Assembly (NCBI GenBank): GCA_900314455.1
Contig: OMVI01000082.1
Span: 23,885-87,884, forward strand
Length of the DNA: 64,000 nucleotides
Origin: an uncultured Prevotella sp.
GTDB lineage: Bacteria; Bacteroidota; Bacteroidia; Bacteroidales; Bacteroidaceae
Direction: 5' to 3'
Shown: piece after piece, positions 7,770 to 18,055 of the stretch
How positions within the stretch are numbered: position 1 is the stretch's first letter
How the letters are laid out: every line of letters starts with the position of its first letter
Program-made: the position numbers and the translations under genes
The notes under the pieces: model-generated
What the model was told of the DNA's origin: nothing
Seen by the model: the letters and a program-made list of their open reading frames with translations, nothing else
The model's database searches: none

Positions 7770-10700
7770 ATGAAGTTTATAACTCGACTCAAAGCTTCTG
7801 TGCCGCTTGCGGCGGCGTTGTTGCTTGCGGTTCCTGCGACTTCTGTGGCTCAGAACACCACAAAGACAACACAGGACCAAGGTTTCAAAGCAGAAAGTCC
7901 GGTCATCAGGCGATGGCGGGCATTGTCTCCAACTGAGCGCGACAGTCTTCGACGTGCAGCTCTGAGGAACTACCCGATGATGTACCGTAAGCTCGCGCAA
8001 GGCGCCGACCAAGGTACCAAGCTCCTGCCGGGCGGCAACAAGGGTGTTGCCAAAGGCACGTCGAAAGCCATCGAAGGCGTTCTGGCTGACTGGAATGCAA
8101 AGCTCGCAGGCTTAGAGACAAGGCGTGCACCGATATTATATGCAGGCGACTCGATTGCCAACAGTAAAATCACTTACTATGGCTATGTTCCTGCATCGAC
8201 AGGTTTAAAAGCCGGATTCTACAAATTTGCCCTCGGACCTAATCCGACAGCAGAACTTCTCAATCCATACAATGCCAACAACTTCGGTTTCGGTTCTGCT
8301 ATTGTCAACGGAAAACTATATATAATGTACGTGGACAAGACCATGTGGGACCTTGGTTGGGTCAATGCAAACTACTATACAGTAGACCTTACCACCGGAA
8401 CGGTTGGATACGGTGGCGCTCCATACTATAGTTACAACGACTTCGCAGGCTATGCAACGACGCAAGCTGCCGACGGAACGGTCTACGGACAGTTCTTCGG
8501 CGACGCTTATGACCCAAGTGTTTTGGTCTGGGGTAGCCGCGATTACACTTCGATGTCAAAGATTGCCGACTTCGGTAAGTCAAGTAACATCATTTCAGTT
8601 GCCCTCGGTATCACCAGCGACGGTAAGCTCTACAGCGTCGGTGAGGATGGCAATCTCTATCAGATTAGCACTAAGGACGGCACGGAAACGCTCGTTGGTC
8701 CTACTGGTGTTACCCCTTACAAAGTCAACGGAACGCTTGCACCATCAAGCGGTGAGATAGATCCGAAGACCAACACATTCTACTGGGCTGCTGTCGACGG
8801 TGATGGCAAAGCTGGTTTGTACAGCGTTAACCTCAAAACCGGTCAGGCTACGAAGCTGAGCGATTGGGGAAACCTTGGCAATATCGAAATTCAGTCGCTC
8901 GTAGGCGTTATCCCTCCTGCTGAAGATGGTGCTCCGGCTGCTGCAACGAACTTGAGTCTTAGCTTCGAAGGCGGTAGCACAACGGGTAAGATTTACTTCA
9001 CCGCACCTGCTACAACATACGCTGGCCAGGAGCTTGACGACACTCTTGACTTCCAGGTTACTAGTGGAACAGAGGTTGTTGCTACAGGTAAGGTGTTCGC
9101 AGGTGACGAAGATTCAGCTACCATCACTGTACCGGAAGGTCAGAATACAATTGCTGTGACAACCAGCAACTCTGTCGGTCGCTCGCCTATAGCAAAGATT
9201 TCGCAGTGGATTGGCTTTGACCAGCCAGCAAATGTATCGGGCGCTTCGGCCATACTCGATGAGGAAACTGGTATCGTAACACTGAAGTGGAACGCTCCAA
9301 CGCGTGTCAACCACAACGGTTACCTTGGTCCTCTCACCTACAATATCTATTATAGGAAAGGCGGAAGGGCTTCCAACGATACACTTATTGCTGTTGCCGA
9401 CACTGCAAAATACAAGGTTCAGTTGCCCGAGAACGACCTGCAATCATACATATTCGCTATCGAAGCCGTCAACGGAACGCAGAAGAGCTACTCCAAGATA
9501 GCAACAAGCCGTGTCGCTTGGGGTAAGCCTCTGAACACTCCTTACAACGAAAACTTCAAGAGCGATGAGACTTTCTCGTTCTTCAAGATTGTCAACAACA
9601 ACGGCGACAACTACACTTGGCGTCGTTCTAACGGCTGGGCTGAATGTAATTCCTCATACGGCAAGGCTCAGGACAAGTGGCTTGTCACTCCGCTCATCAA
9701 CCTTAAGGGTGGCAACGACTATGTCCTCGATTACACCGCAGCATGTAACTACTCGTGGTACAAGGGCGTCAAGTATCAGCTTAAGTATGGCAAGTTCGCC
9801 GGTCACGGTCGTACTATCGAAGGACTCGACAAGGTTATTGCCGATACTTTGCAGCTCGACAGTATCAGCGACAGTGCCCCTGTAAGCTATTCTGATACCA
9901 TTCATATCGACGAAACAGGCAATTACGCATTCGGTTTCCATGCTTGCTCTCCTAACGGAGTCAACTGTAACGTCAAGGTTGGCCCTATCTCGATAACGAA
10001 GGTACGCCTTGCCAACACTCCGGATGCCGTCCGCAACCTCACTGTTACGGCTGCTTCGAACGGTGACAACCGTGCTCAGATTATCTTCCAGGCACCTCAG
10101 AAGGACATCAGCGGCAACAAGCTGACCGAGAATATTCCTTGGATAGCTTTGCTCCGCAATGGTTCTGAAATCTTCCGCTTCCTCGATGTTGTTCCTGGAA
10201 GTTACCTCCAGTACAGCGATGAAGGCGAAGGCTTGAAGGTTGGAAACAACATTTATAGCATCACCTGCTACCTTACCGATGAGGATCCATCAGCAACAGT
10301 AAGCGATACCGCATACGTTGGCGTCGGAATACCACAGCCTGTTCCTGAGGCTTCTGTAGTTGAGAACGCTGCCAACAAGTCCCTTGACTTCTCTTGGAGC
10401 CCAGTTTCGAGCACCGGAGCTAACGGCCACAAAGTCAAGGTCAATGAAGTCGAGTACGGAATCTTCTCTCTCAAACCTAGCTACTTCGGCGGTTACTACC
10501 ACGACAAGCTGCAGGGCGCTACCACGGGATACAGTCTCTCTGTACCATATGATACTTATGTTGGCGACCCACAGGTTAACACATGGGCTGTCGCAGCAGC
10601 TAACGAAGCCGGAATGAGCGACGACTACGTTCTCTCATTCATCTCCGGAGTTCCTAAGCAGCTGCCTTACGAAGAGCACTTCAGCAACGGTGCACCTGAG

Positions 10701-12479
10701 GTATATCCTCTGTTCCTCCACACTATAGACTCTAAGTGGGGCGGATACGGCCGCGACGGAATCTCAAGTGATGGCGATGGATACAGCATCGACGCATTCG
10801 CTCAGGCTGATACCATAACTCACCAGCCGGTAGTAAGTGTATTGAGCTGGCCTAAGTTCGACCTCACGACAGCTGAACACCCAACTGTCATCTACGATAT
10901 CAATGAGGCTGTCAGCAATGGAGCCGGCAAACAAATCTTCGGAATTGTAAATGCAGGTCCTACTATCACAGAGCTGACACCTGAAGCTGTCGACGCTCAG
11001 TTGCCAAACAACTTCAAACGCTACAAGGTTTCACTTGATAACTACAAGGACAACAAGGGTCTTTCATTCGGAATTGGTGCCCGCTTCTCAGGCAATTACA
11101 AACAGGCTTGGGTTGACATCGACAACGTTCACCTGCTTGACCTTCGTAGCAAGAACCTCGGAATACGCTCTATAGCACTTCCGGCAAACGTCAAGGGAGG
11201 CAACACCGCTAGGGTTAAGTTCACCGTTGAGAACGTTGGCGAAAGCGATGCTTCAAATTACGTTGTAAAGGCTGAGGCCGATGGCAAGGTATTCTACACA
11301 GATACCGTTAGCGAGCCATTATCTCTGCTTGGTCAGAAGGAGTTCACTGCTAATCTGCCGACGACCATCTACGACGAGAGTCATGACATTGCAATCAAGG
11401 TTTCTGTAGCTCTCGACGGCGATGAAGTTGCTTCCAACGATACAGTTACAGCTTCTCTTCCTCTCATCTCTTCACCATATCCAGCACCAGAGGATGTTGC
11501 CGGTGAACAGCAGGATGAGAACGTAGAACTCACATGGAAGGCTCCGTCATCTGACGAGGCAACTATCACTGAAGGATTCGACGACCAGAGCATCTTCAAA
11601 CCTTACGATATCGGTGGCATCAACGACAGTACGTTCACCGGCAACATAGGTCCTTGGACTGTGACGACCGTCGACAGAAAGACCACAACCGGTCCTAGCG
11701 TAAACATTCCTAATAATCTCGTCGTTAAATCGTTTGAGGTTATCAACACTGATACACTCGGTGCAGGTGCCGACGCAGTGTTCCCGCCACTCAGCGGAGC
11801 ACAGACTCTCGTTTCATTCGACATCACTTCGGGTAGCACGAACCACTGGCTCATCTCTCCGGAGCTCACAGGAAAGGCTCAGGATATAACAATCAACTAC
11901 CGTAAGCTTCCTAGCAAATATGGTAATGAAAGCTTCCAGGTTCTTGCTTCGACAGGTAGTCTTGAGACAGACAGCTTCACTCTCGTCAAGAATCAGACCG
12001 TTAACGGAACTGACTATGCAGCTTTGAAGGTCAGTCTGCCAGAGGGAACGAAGTACTTCGCTATCCGTCACAACTCCGGAGTTTACGGCCTGCAGCTCGA
12101 CGATATCATCTACACTACAGGTTCGGGCAAGCCGACAGCCTACAACATCTACGTTGACGGTAAGCTTGTGAAGACTCTGCCAATTGAATCGATAACCGTT
12201 GCAGAAGACGGAACAATGTCCTTCATCAACACCGACGCTGTTGACGGCTCTGAACACCAGTATGCTGTATCCGCAGTCTACGCAGGTGGCGAGTCACGTC
12301 CTGTTCCTGTAACCATCAACACTGTCGTTACAGGTATCAAGACCATCAGCATCGCTCCGGGTGAGAAGGTCGACATCTACACCATTGACGGTAAGCTCGT
12401 CCGTCGTCAGGCATCCGACTTCTCGGGTCTGAACACCGGCGTTTACGTTGTCAAGGGTCAGAAGGTCCTCGTCAAGTAA
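7770..12479 (+). CDS. Large multidomain surface protein (propeller, Fn3, cleaved-adhesin-like domains) with T9SS tail
   Basis: The protein is 1569 residues from ATG 7770; a TTG two codons earlier is less likely. The signal peptide ends ATSVAQ (Gln28). Then come a beta-propeller-like region (about 125-385, repeats such as DGKLYSVGEDGNLYQIST), Fn3-like modules near 390-590, 747-960 and 1236-1265, and three jelly-roll 'choice-of-anchor/cleaved adhesin' domains beginning PYNENFKSDETF (about 590), LPYEEHFSNGAPE (964) and ATITEGFDDQSIF (1263). A CARDB-like segment lies near 1128-1235. The end, VDIYTIDGKLVRR through GVYVVKGQKVLVK, is a T9SS type A sorting motif. This architecture resembles gingipain/haemagglutinin adhesins. 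It follows the C10 protease by 53 bp, and the terminator at 12538 closes the unit. Ligand unknown. Confidence 0.85.
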   Translation: MKFITRLKASVPLAAALLLAVPATSVAQNTTKTTQDQGFKAESPVIRRWRALSPTERDSLRRAALRNYPMMYRKLAQGADQGTKLLPGGNKGVAKGTSKAIEGVLADWNAKLAGLETRRAPILYAGDSIANSKITYYGYVPASTGLKAGFYKFALGPNPTAELLNPYNANNFGFGSAIVNGKLYIMYVDKTMWDLGWVNANYYTVDLTTGTVGYGGAPYYSYNDFAGYATTQAADGTVYGQFFGDAYDPSVLVWGSRDYTSMSKIADFGKSSNIISVALGITSDGKLYSVGEDGNLYQISTKDGTETLVGPTGVTPYKVNGTLAPSSGEIDPKTNTFYWAAVDGDGKAGLYSVNLKTGQATKLSDWGNLGNIEIQSLVGVIPPAEDGAPAAATNLSLSFEGGSTTGKIYFTAPATTYAGQELDDTLDFQVTSGTEVVATGKVFAGDEDSATITVPEGQNTIAVTTSNSVGRSPIAKISQWIGFDQPANVSGASAILDEETGIVTLKWNAPTRVNHNGYLGPLTYNIYYRKGGRASNDTLIAVADTAKYKVQLPENDLQSYIFAIEAVNGTQKSYSKIATSRVAWGKPLNTPYNENFKSDETFSFFKIVNNNGDNYTWRRSNGWAECNSSYGKAQDKWLVTPLINLKGGNDYVLDYTAACNYSWYKGVKYQLKYGKFAGHGRTIEGLDKVIADTLQLDSISDSAPVSYSDTIHIDETGNYAFGFHACSPNGVNCNVKVGPISITKVRLANTPDAVRNLTVTAASNGDNRAQIIFQAPQKDISGNKLTENIPWIALLRNGSEIFRFLDVVPGSYLQYSDEGEGLKVGNNIYSITCYLTDEDPSATVSDTAYVGVGIPQPVPEASVVENAANKSLDFSWSPVSSTGANGHKVKVNEVEYGIFSLKPSYFGGYYHDKLQGATTGYSLSVPYDTYVGDPQVNTWAVAAANEAGMSDDYVLSFISGVPKQLPYEEHFSNGAPEVYPLFLHTIDSKWGGYGRDGISSDGDGYSIDAFAQADTITHQPVVSVLSWPKFDLTTAEHPTVIYDINEAVSNGAGKQIFGIVNAGPTITELTPEAVDAQLPNNFKRYKVSLDNYKDNKGLSFGIGARFSGNYKQAWVDIDNVHLLDLRSKNLGIRSIALPANVKGGNTARVKFTVENVGESDASNYVVKAEADGKVFYTDTVSEPLSLLGQKEFTANLPTTIYDESHDIAIKVSVALDGDEVASNDTVTASLPLISSPYPAPEDVAGEQQDENVELTWKAPSSDEATITEGFDDQSIFKPYDIGGINDSTFTGNIGPWTVTTVDRKTTTGPSVNIPNNLVVKSFEVINTDTLGAGADAVFPPLSGAQTLVSFDITSGSTNHWLISPELTGKAQDITINYRKLPSKYGNESFQVLASTGSLETDSFTLVKNQTVNGTDYAALKVSLPEGTKYFAIRHNSGVYGLQLDDIIYTTGSGKPTAYNIYVDGKLVKTLPIESITVAEDGTMSFINTDAVDGSEHQYAVSAVYAGGESRPVPVTINTVVTGIKTISIAPGEKVDIYTIDGKLVRRQASDFSGLNTGVYVVKGQKVLVK

Positions 12480-12537
12480 TGTTTGAACACAGAAAAGGCT
12501 TGCGGCGCTAATCGCAAATCAGCCTTCGGAATACTCT

Positions 12538-12574
12538 AAAGGGGTAAGTATCAGCATCGATGCTTACCCCTTTT
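12538..12574 (+). terminator. Intrinsic terminator of the C10 protease/surface protein operon
   Basis: AAAGGGGTAAG and CTTACCCCTTTT form an 11-bp stem with a 14-nt loop, with the T run included in the distal arm. It lies 59 bp after the surface-protein stop. Confidence 0.85.
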
Positions 12575-12641
12575 CGTATGCTATATAGTCTTAATAAACT
12601 GTAAGATTGCCGATTATCGCAACAAAAAAGCAATGTTGCAT

Positions 12642-12673
12642 TTTGCTATCCCACCAAATTGCCGTACCTTTGC
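12642..12673 (+). promoter_or_regulatory. metK promoter
   Basis: TTTG (12642-12645), exactly 19 bp, then TACCTTTGC (12665-12673). It overlaps the in-frame upstream extension of metK and so fixes the start at 12702. Confidence 0.8.
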
Positions 12674-12701
12674 ATTTCCAAATAAATTCAAGAAGAAGTA
12701 T

Positions 12702-13961
12702 ATGGCATATTTGTTTTCATCCGAATCAGTATCAGAGGGACATCCTGACAAGGTCGCCGACCAAATTAGTGACGCACTGCTCGACCAGTTTCTCGCCTAC
12801 GATTCGAAGGCTCACTGCGCAATAGAGACGTTCAACACCACCGGACAGGTCATCATCATGGGCGAGGTTCGCTCTTCCGAGTACATCGACTTGCAGAATA
12901 TCGCGCGTCAGACCATCAACCGTATCGGCTACACAAAGGCCGAATACCAGTTCGACGGCAACTCTTGCGGAGTGCTGACGGCAATCCACGAGCAGAGCGA
13001 CGACATCAATCGCGGCGTGGACAACGGCGATGACGAGAACCAGGGAGCAGGAGACCAGGGCATGATGTTTGGCTATGCCGTCAACGAGACCGAGAACTAT
13101 ATGCCTGTCACTCTCGATTTGGCTCACCTCATCATGCGGACGCTGTCGCAGATTCGCAAGGAAGACAAGGTTATGCGCTACCTCCGCCCTGACGCCAAGT
13201 GCCAGGTGACGGTGGAATACAGCGACGAGAACATTCCGCAGCGCATCGACACCATCGTCGTCTCTACCCAGCACGACGACTTTGCCGATGAGGAGACGAT
13301 GCTTCAGACCATCCGCCATGACGTCATAAACATCCTTATCCCTAAGGTTAAGGAACAGATACACGCCAAGAAGGTCCTTGATTTATTCAACGACAACATA
13401 AAATACCTCGTCAATCCAACGGGTAAGTTCGTCATCGGAGGCCCTCACGGCGACACGGGGCTCACCGGCCGCAAGATAATCGTCGACACCTACGGAGGGC
13501 GCGGAGCCCACGGCGGCGGCGCATTCTCAGGCAAGGACTCGTCGAAAGTCGACCGCTCAGCTGCCTACGCAGCCCGTTACATCGCCAAGAACATGGTAGC
13601 CGCAGGCATCAGCGACGAAGTTCTCGTTCAGTTGGCCTACGCTATCGGCGTGGCAGAGCCTGTCAGCGTCTACGTGAACACATACGGACGCAAGCACGTT
13701 GCCTTGTCCGACGGCGAGATAGCCGACAAAATCAGCAAGATGTTTGACCTCCGTCCGAAGTCCATCGAGCGTGAGCTTAAGCTCCGCCAGCCTATGTATC
13801 TCGAGACGGCAGCCTACGGACACATGGGCCGCAAGAACGAAATCGTGAAGAAGACGTTCACCAGCCGCTACCACGAGACAAAGACAATGGATGTCGAATT
13901 GTTCACTTGGGAGAAGCTTGACCAGGTCGACAGACTCAGTGAAGCATTCGGACTAAAATAG
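12702..13961 (+). CDS. metK: S-adenosylmethionine synthase
   Basis: MetK makes S-adenosylmethionine from methionine and ATP in the cytoplasm. From ATG 12702 the protein is 419 residues and begins MAYLFSSESVSEGHPDKVAD, the standard family N-terminus. The frame stays open 23 codons upstream, but that part is promoter sequence (12642-12673), so the shorter start is chosen. Signatures seen: GAGDQGMMFGYA (methionine/ATP loop), GGPHGDTGLTGRKIIVDTYG and GGGAFSGKDSSKVDRS. It stands alone under its own promoter; the DUF4271-hemD unit follows 6 bp after the stop and may be read through. Confidence 0.97.
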   Translation: MAYLFSSESVSEGHPDKVADQISDALLDQFLAYDSKAHCAIETFNTTGQVIIMGEVRSSEYIDLQNIARQTINRIGYTKAEYQFDGNSCGVLTAIHEQSDDINRGVDNGDDENQGAGDQGMMFGYAVNETENYMPVTLDLAHLIMRTLSQIRKEDKVMRYLRPDAKCQVTVEYSDENIPQRIDTIVVSTQHDDFADEETMLQTIRHDVINILIPKVKEQIHAKKVLDLFNDNIKYLVNPTGKFVIGGPHGDTGLTGRKIIVDTYGGRGAHGGGAFSGKDSSKVDRSAAYAARYIAKNMVAAGISDEVLVQLAYAIGVAEPVSVYVNTYGRKHVALSDGEIADKISKMFDLRPKSIERELKLRQPMYLETAAYGHMGRKNEIVKKTFTSRYHETKTMDVELFTWEKLDQVDRLSEAFGLK

Positions 13962-13967
13962 CATTTA

Positions 13968-14792
13968 ATGCAGGACTCGCTACAGCTGAAACCCACCGGC
14001 CACACGGCATGGGACTTCGCAAAGGAGTTTGACCCCACTCACGTGAGGTCATTGCTCAACGACACCGTCGAGGTGTCCCTCACCAAGGGTCCCGACGGCC
14101 TCCTTGGCGACGACGTCCCCTACCGTTTCGGCAACGACAACAGCATCACCATAGTCCTGCTTTCGTGCTTCATGCTCAGCATGATAGCAATTTCGTTCTC
14201 GCGGTCGTTCCTCGTCCGCCAGATACGCGACTTCTTCTACACGCCCCGAAGCGGAGTGACCATGACCGAGACGGGCTACGAGTCGGCACTGCAAGTGTTC
14301 CTCGTACTGCTGACAGCCATCGTTGGCGGAATCTTCTGCTGCATAGTCTCCGAGTCGTGGGGCACCGGCACGTTCATGCAAGGTTCACAGCTGAAGGTCA
14401 TCGGAGCCTTCACGGCAGTTTTCCTTGCATATTTTATATTCAAAAGAATAGTCTTCGGAATTGTGGACTGGGTATTCTTCAGTTCGAAAAATAATGACAG
14501 ATGGATAGAGACGCTTGTCTTCCTTACTGCCGCCGAAGGCATACTTCTCTTCCCAATGATGTTGTTGCAAGTCTACTTTGACCTTTCTTTGCAAGCAACA
14601 GTTATTTACGCACTTTGTATCATAATTCTCGTTAAATTACTGTCATTTTATAAAAGCTACTCCATCTTTTTCAAACGAGGACGTCAATATGTGCAAAATA
14701 TTTTGTACTTTTGTGCCCTTGAACTTGTTCCGCTTTTAGCGTTAGCGGGCATTTTGAGAATAACAGGGAATTATTTGAAGGTAATTTTTTAA
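13968..14792 (+). CDS. DUF4271-type integral membrane protein
   Basis: The protein has 274 residues, a soluble N-terminal stretch of about 60, then about six hydrophobic segments (for example ITIVLLSCFMLSMIAISF, VFLVLLTAIVGGIFCCIV, VIGAFTAVFLAYFIF, LVFLTAAEGILLFPMMLL). I recall DUF4271 proteins as a Bacteroidota family coded just before uroporphyrinogen-III synthase, which is the order seen here, 7 bp from hemD. Its function is unknown. Base composition falls towards AT in the last 250 bases compared with metK. No catalytic motif is visible. Confidence 0.75.
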   Translation: MQDSLQLKPTGHTAWDFAKEFDPTHVRSLLNDTVEVSLTKGPDGLLGDDVPYRFGNDNSITIVLLSCFMLSMIAISFSRSFLVRQIRDFFYTPRSGVTMTETGYESALQVFLVLLTAIVGGIFCCIVSESWGTGTFMQGSQLKVIGAFTAVFLAYFIFKRIVFGIVDWVFFSSKNNDRWIETLVFLTAAEGILLFPMMLLQVYFDLSLQATVIYALCIIILVKLLSFYKSYSIFFKRGRQYVQNILYFCALELVPLLALAGILRITGNYLKVIF

Positions 14793-14799
14793 GACAGTA

Positions 14800-15546
14800 A
14801 TGGTTAAGAAGATTCTTATATCCCAACCACAGCCGAGCAGTGAGAAGTCTCCGTACTACGACATTGAGAGAGACTTCGGAGTGAAAGTTGATTTCCGCCC
14901 TTTCTTCAAGGTCGAGGGCATTGACGTGAAGGAGTTCCGCCAGCAGAAGATAAACCTCCTCGACTACACTGCCGTCGTGTTTACATCGCGCCATGCCATA
15001 AACAACTATTTCAAATTGGCAAAGGAAATGCGCATCACCATCCCAGAGGACATGAAGTACTTCTGCACCATAGAGACCATAGCTCTCTACATTCAGAAGT
15101 TCGTCCAGTACCGTAAGCGCAAGGTGTTCTTTGGAAAGACCGGCAAGATTAACGACCTTATGCCGACGATGGTAAAGCACAAGAACGAGAAGTATCTGGT
15201 TCCGCTGAGCTCAGTCCACAACGACGACGTCAAGGAACTTCTCGACTCCAAGCACCTTAAGCATCGTGAGTGCGTCATGTACCGCACGGTAAGCAACGAC
15301 TTCACCGAGGAAGAGAAGAAGAACTTCGACTATGACATGCTCGTTTTCTTCAGCCCTACCGGTGTGAAAGCACTCCTGAAGAATTTCCCCGACTTCAAAC
15401 AGGGCGACACAGAGATTGCCGCTTTCGGTCCGGCAACGGCCCGCGAGATTGAAGCACAAGGTCTTCGTCTCGACCTCCAGGCTCCTACAAAGGAGTTCCC
15501 ATCAATGACGATGGCTCTGAAAGACTATCTGAAGAATAATAAATAA
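14800..15546 (+). CDS. hemD: Uroporphyrinogen-III synthase
   Basis: HemD closes hydroxymethylbilane with inversion of ring D to give uroporphyrinogen III in haem, sirohaem and cobamide synthesis. The 248-residue protein has the two-lobed pattern of the family: ILISQPQP at the start, DYTAVVFTSRHAINNYF in lobe 1, DYDMLVFFSPTGVKALL and IAAFGPATAREIEAQG in lobe 2. The family is weakly conserved, but these SR/SPTG and FGPATA words are characteristic. It sits between DUF4271 and rnpA with very short gaps (7 and 8 bp), so one transcript is likely. No other haem genes are in the window. Confidence 0.85.
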   Translation: MVKKILISQPQPSSEKSPYYDIERDFGVKVDFRPFFKVEGIDVKEFRQQKINLLDYTAVVFTSRHAINNYFKLAKEMRITIPEDMKYFCTIETIALYIQKFVQYRKRKVFFGKTGKINDLMPTMVKHKNEKYLVPLSSVHNDDVKELLDSKHLKHRECVMYRTVSNDFTEEEKKNFDYDMLVFFSPTGVKALLKNFPDFKQGDTEIAAFGPATAREIEAQGLRLDLQAPTKEFPSMTMALKDYLKNNK

Positions 15547-15554
15547 ATGTACTC

Positions 15555-15962
15555 ATGCCGACGGAACAAGCTCACACGCTGACGAAGGGTGAGCGTCTGA
15601 ACAGTCGGACACTCATTGAGAAGCTGTTTGCCGGTGGCAACAGCCGCTCCATGTCGGCATTTCCGCTCCGCGCCGTCTACATGGTCAAGGACCGCGACGG
15701 ACTGGAACCGCAGGTCCAGGTGCTAATGTCGGTATCGAAGCGGAAGTTCAAGCGCGCCGTCAAACGCAACCGCGTGAAGCGCCAACTGCGCGAGGCTTAC
15801 CGTCGGAACAAGCACATTGTGTACGACAGCCTTCTCCGTCACGAATACTTCGACAAAGCTGTTGTCATCGCGTTTATATGGCTTGACGACAAGCTGCACG
15901 ACTCCGACAATGTCAACGCCAAGGTCTCGAACCTGCTGACACGCATAAGCGAGAAGATATGA
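15555..15962 (+). CDS. rnpA: Ribonuclease P protein component
   Basis: RnpA binds the catalytic RNase P RNA and helps remove tRNA 5' leaders. The protein is 135 residues and highly basic. The family core [20 protein letters not shown] matches the RNR signature, and [20 protein letters not shown] is the usual N-terminus. It overlaps yidD by four bases (ATGA), the classical rnpA-yidD coupling; the rpmH and yidC genes often found nearby in other phyla are absent here. Confidence 0.93.
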   Translation: MPTEQAHTLTKGERLNSRTLIEKLFAGGNSRSMSAFPLRAVYMVKDRDGLEPQVQVLMSVSKRKFKRAVKRNRVKRQLREAYRRNKHIVYDSLLRHEYFDKAVVIAFIWLDDKLHDSDNVNAKVSNLLTRISEKI

Positions 15963-16210
15963 GCGCCATACGGACAGTCATACACAAGGTATCGCACGCC
16001 GTGGCATGGCTCATGGTGCAGCCGATAGTGTTCTACCAGAAGTTCATAACACCCTACACCCCTCCGTCGTGCCGCTTTACGCCGACATGTTCGGAGTACG
16101 CCCGTCAGGCAATTCTCAAGCACGGCCCCGTCAAGGGCTTGCTACTTGCCATCTGGCGGATACTGAGATGCAATCCCTGGGGTGGCAGCGGGTACGACCC
16201 CGTGCCGTAA
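15959..16210 (+). CDS. yidD: Membrane protein insertion efficiency factor YidD
   Basis: YidD is a small membrane-associated helper of YidC-dependent insertion of inner-membrane proteins. The protein has 83 residues with the family words [28 protein letters not shown] and [14 protein letters not shown]. It is translationally coupled to rnpA through an ATGA overlap. Confidence 0.93.
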   Translation: MSAIRTVIHKVSHAVAWLMVQPIVFYQKFITPYTPPSCRFTPTCSEYARQAILKHGPVKGLLLAIWRILRCNPWGGSGYDPVP

Positions 16211-16334
16211 GTCGTCCTCCGTTTCGAGGCGCCCCAACAACCGTCTTTTGAGGTTTACAGGTGTTTATACACTGTTATAGGCGCTTATAAGTACCTAAAA
16301 GGGCTAATAAAAATAAAAACAATCACTAAGGAAA

Positions 16335-17633
16335 ATGAAGAATTTTGTTGAAGAACTGCGGTGGCGCGGAATGCTCGCGCAAATCATGCCGGGAACCGAA
16401 GAGTACCTTCAGGAGAACCTGACGTCAGCATATCTGGGCACAGACCCTACCGCCGACTCGCTTCACATTGGTCATTTGTGCGGCATTATGATGCTGCGCC
16501 ACTTCCAGCGTTGCGGTCACAAGCCCTATTTGCTTGTCGGCGGCGCAACGGGAATGATTGGTGACCCGTCAGGAAAGAGCCAGGAGCGTAACCTTCTCGA
16601 CTCCGACACGCTCTATCACAACCAGGAAGCAATAAAGAAGCAGGTCGCCAAGTTCCTCGACTTCGACGGAACAGAGCCTAACAAGGCTGAGCTTGTCAAC
16701 AACTACGACTGGATGAAGGACTACAAATTCCTCGATTTCGTCCGCGATATAGGCAAGCACATCACCGTAAACTACATGATGGCGAAGGAAAGCGTGCAGC
16801 AGCGCCTCAACGGTACAGCACGCGACGGCCTGTCGTTCACAGAGTTCACCTATCAGCTCATACAGGGCTACGACTTCCTTTATCAGTATCAGCACTACGG
16901 AGTTCGCCTCCAGCTCGGCGGCAACGACCAGTGGGGCAACATGACTACGGGTACGGAGCTCATCCGCCGCGTGCTCGGCAACGACGCCCAGGCTTTCTGT
17001 CTGACATGCCCGCTCATAACGAAGGCTGACGGAAAGAAGTTCGGCAAGACCGAGAGCGGTAACGTATGGCTCGACCGCAACCGCACAACGCCGTACGCTT
17101 TCTATCAGTTCTGGCTCAACGTGACCGACGAGGACGCTGCAAGATACCTCAAGATATTCACCGATTTGGACCAGGAGACCATCGAAGGCCTTATCGAAGA
17201 GCACAAGCAGGACCCAGGACGCCGTATCCTTCAGAAGCGTCTTGCAGAGGAAGTGACCACACTTGTTCACTCGAAGGAGGACTTGGACATGGCAATAGCT
17301 GCATCCAACATTCTCTTCGGCAAAGCTACTAAAGACCAGTTGGCACAGCTCGACGAGGCAACACTCAACGATGTGTTCAAGGATGTACCACATTACGACC
17401 TGCCGAAGGACGCTCTCGGACAGCCTGCTGTTGAGGTGTTCTGCCGTGAGGGATGGCAAATCTTCCCCAGCAAGAGTGAGATGCGTAAGCTCGTGAAGGG
17501 CAATGGCGTCAGCCTCAACAAGGAGAAGATCACCGCTTTCGACCGTCCTGTTACTTCGGACGACCTCATCGACGGCAAGTATCTCCTCGTTCAGCGTGGC
17601 AAGAAGAACTACTTCCTCATCACAGTGAAGTAA
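16335..17633 (+). CDS. tyrS: Tyrosine--tRNA ligase
   Basis: TyrRS charges tRNA-Tyr. The 432-residue protein is a class Ic synthetase with HIGH at 44-47 ([10 protein letters not shown]), a KFGKTES signature near residue 236 in place of KMSKS, and a C-terminal S4 RNA-binding domain ([20 protein letters not shown] and [11 protein letters not shown]). The start has GGA a few bases upstream. The gene follows yidD after 124 bp in which no clear promoter was seen, and a strong hairpin terminator follows at 17725. Confidence 0.96.
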   Translation: MKNFVEELRWRGMLAQIMPGTEEYLQENLTSAYLGTDPTADSLHIGHLCGIMMLRHFQRCGHKPYLLVGGATGMIGDPSGKSQERNLLDSDTLYHNQEAIKKQVAKFLDFDGTEPNKAELVNNYDWMKDYKFLDFVRDIGKHITVNYMMAKESVQQRLNGTARDGLSFTEFTYQLIQGYDFLYQYQHYGVRLQLGGNDQWGNMTTGTELIRRVLGNDAQAFCLTCPLITKADGKKFGKTESGNVWLDRNRTTPYAFYQFWLNVTDEDAARYLKIFTDLDQETIEGLIEEHKQDPGRRILQKRLAEEVTTLVHSKEDLDMAIAASNILFGKATKDQLAQLDEATLNDVFKDVPHYDLPKDALGQPAVEVFCREGWQIFPSKSEMRKLVKGNGVSLNKEKITAFDRPVTSDDLIDGKYLLVQRGKKNYFLITVK

Positions 17634-17724
17634 TTCTACAACAGCATATCGCACCTTTCGGAAGGCTCCAGCTGCCCTTCCTGAAGGCAATAGGTAAACG
17701 ATTAGAAATCAATAGGATAAGTTC

Positions 17725-17813
17725 AAGGATGGAAAATAATTTATTTTCCATCCTTTTTTAATTTATTTTTCTTCCATTTTTAATTTATTTTTCAAGCAAA
17801 AATAAATTAAAAA
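17725..17813. repeat. AT-array copy 2, whose first unit doubles as the tyrS terminator
   Basis: Arms AAGGATGGAAAATAA (17725-17739) and TTATTTTCCATCCTT (17741-17755) with TTTTTT form an intrinsic terminator. The inner AAAATAATTTATTTT (17733) is unit 1 of the array. Units 2 and 3, TTTTTAATTTATTTTT, start at 17755 and 17777; unit 4, AAAAATAAATTAAAAA, at 17798. A partly conserved tail containing AAAGCTAAGCTTTCGCATCG follows. Confidence 0.85.
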
Positions 17814-17888
17814 GTAACACCAAAGCTAAGCTTTCGCATCGCAAAACATAAGCAACAGCAATCGAAAACCTCTCAGAAGACAAGGTAA

Positions 17889-17953
17889 AACCTCCTCCAA
17901 GCCTCCGCCAAGGGGGGAGGCTTGGAGAGGTATGGGGGAGGCTTGGAGAGGAA
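17889..17953. repeat. Family A repeats upstream of the U32 gene
   Basis: CCTCCTCCAAGCCTCCGCCA, AGGGGGGAGGCTTGGAGAGG, then a further half-site GGGGGAGGCTTGGAGAGG. With the AT array this fills most of the 17634-18014 gap; no gene was seen there. Confidence 0.8.
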
Positions 17954-18019
17954 TTCGCTTGGGCTTGGGAAAGTCTAGGGCTTGGGTAGGCACTTCCTGA
18001 AACAATTTCCACGTTTTGT

Positions 18020-18051
18020 TTTGTCTTGTCTCCGAATTGCACTACCTTTGC
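18020..18051 (+). promoter_or_regulatory. U32 promoter giving a leaderless transcript
   Basis: TTTG (18020-18023), 19 bp, TACCTTTGC (18043-18051). The ATG lies only four bases after the -7 element (18056), so transcription should start at or next to the start codon. Confidence 0.7.
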
Positions 18052-18055
18052 ACCA

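Noticed and set aside
12633-12701. 23-codon N-terminal extension of metK
   Set aside because: It contains the TTTG/TACCTTTGC promoter; the family N-terminus begins at ATG 12702.
16569-17690. 373-codon open frame antisense to tyrS
   Set aside because: Shadow of tyrS; valine/leucine-rich composition typical of reverse-complement frames.
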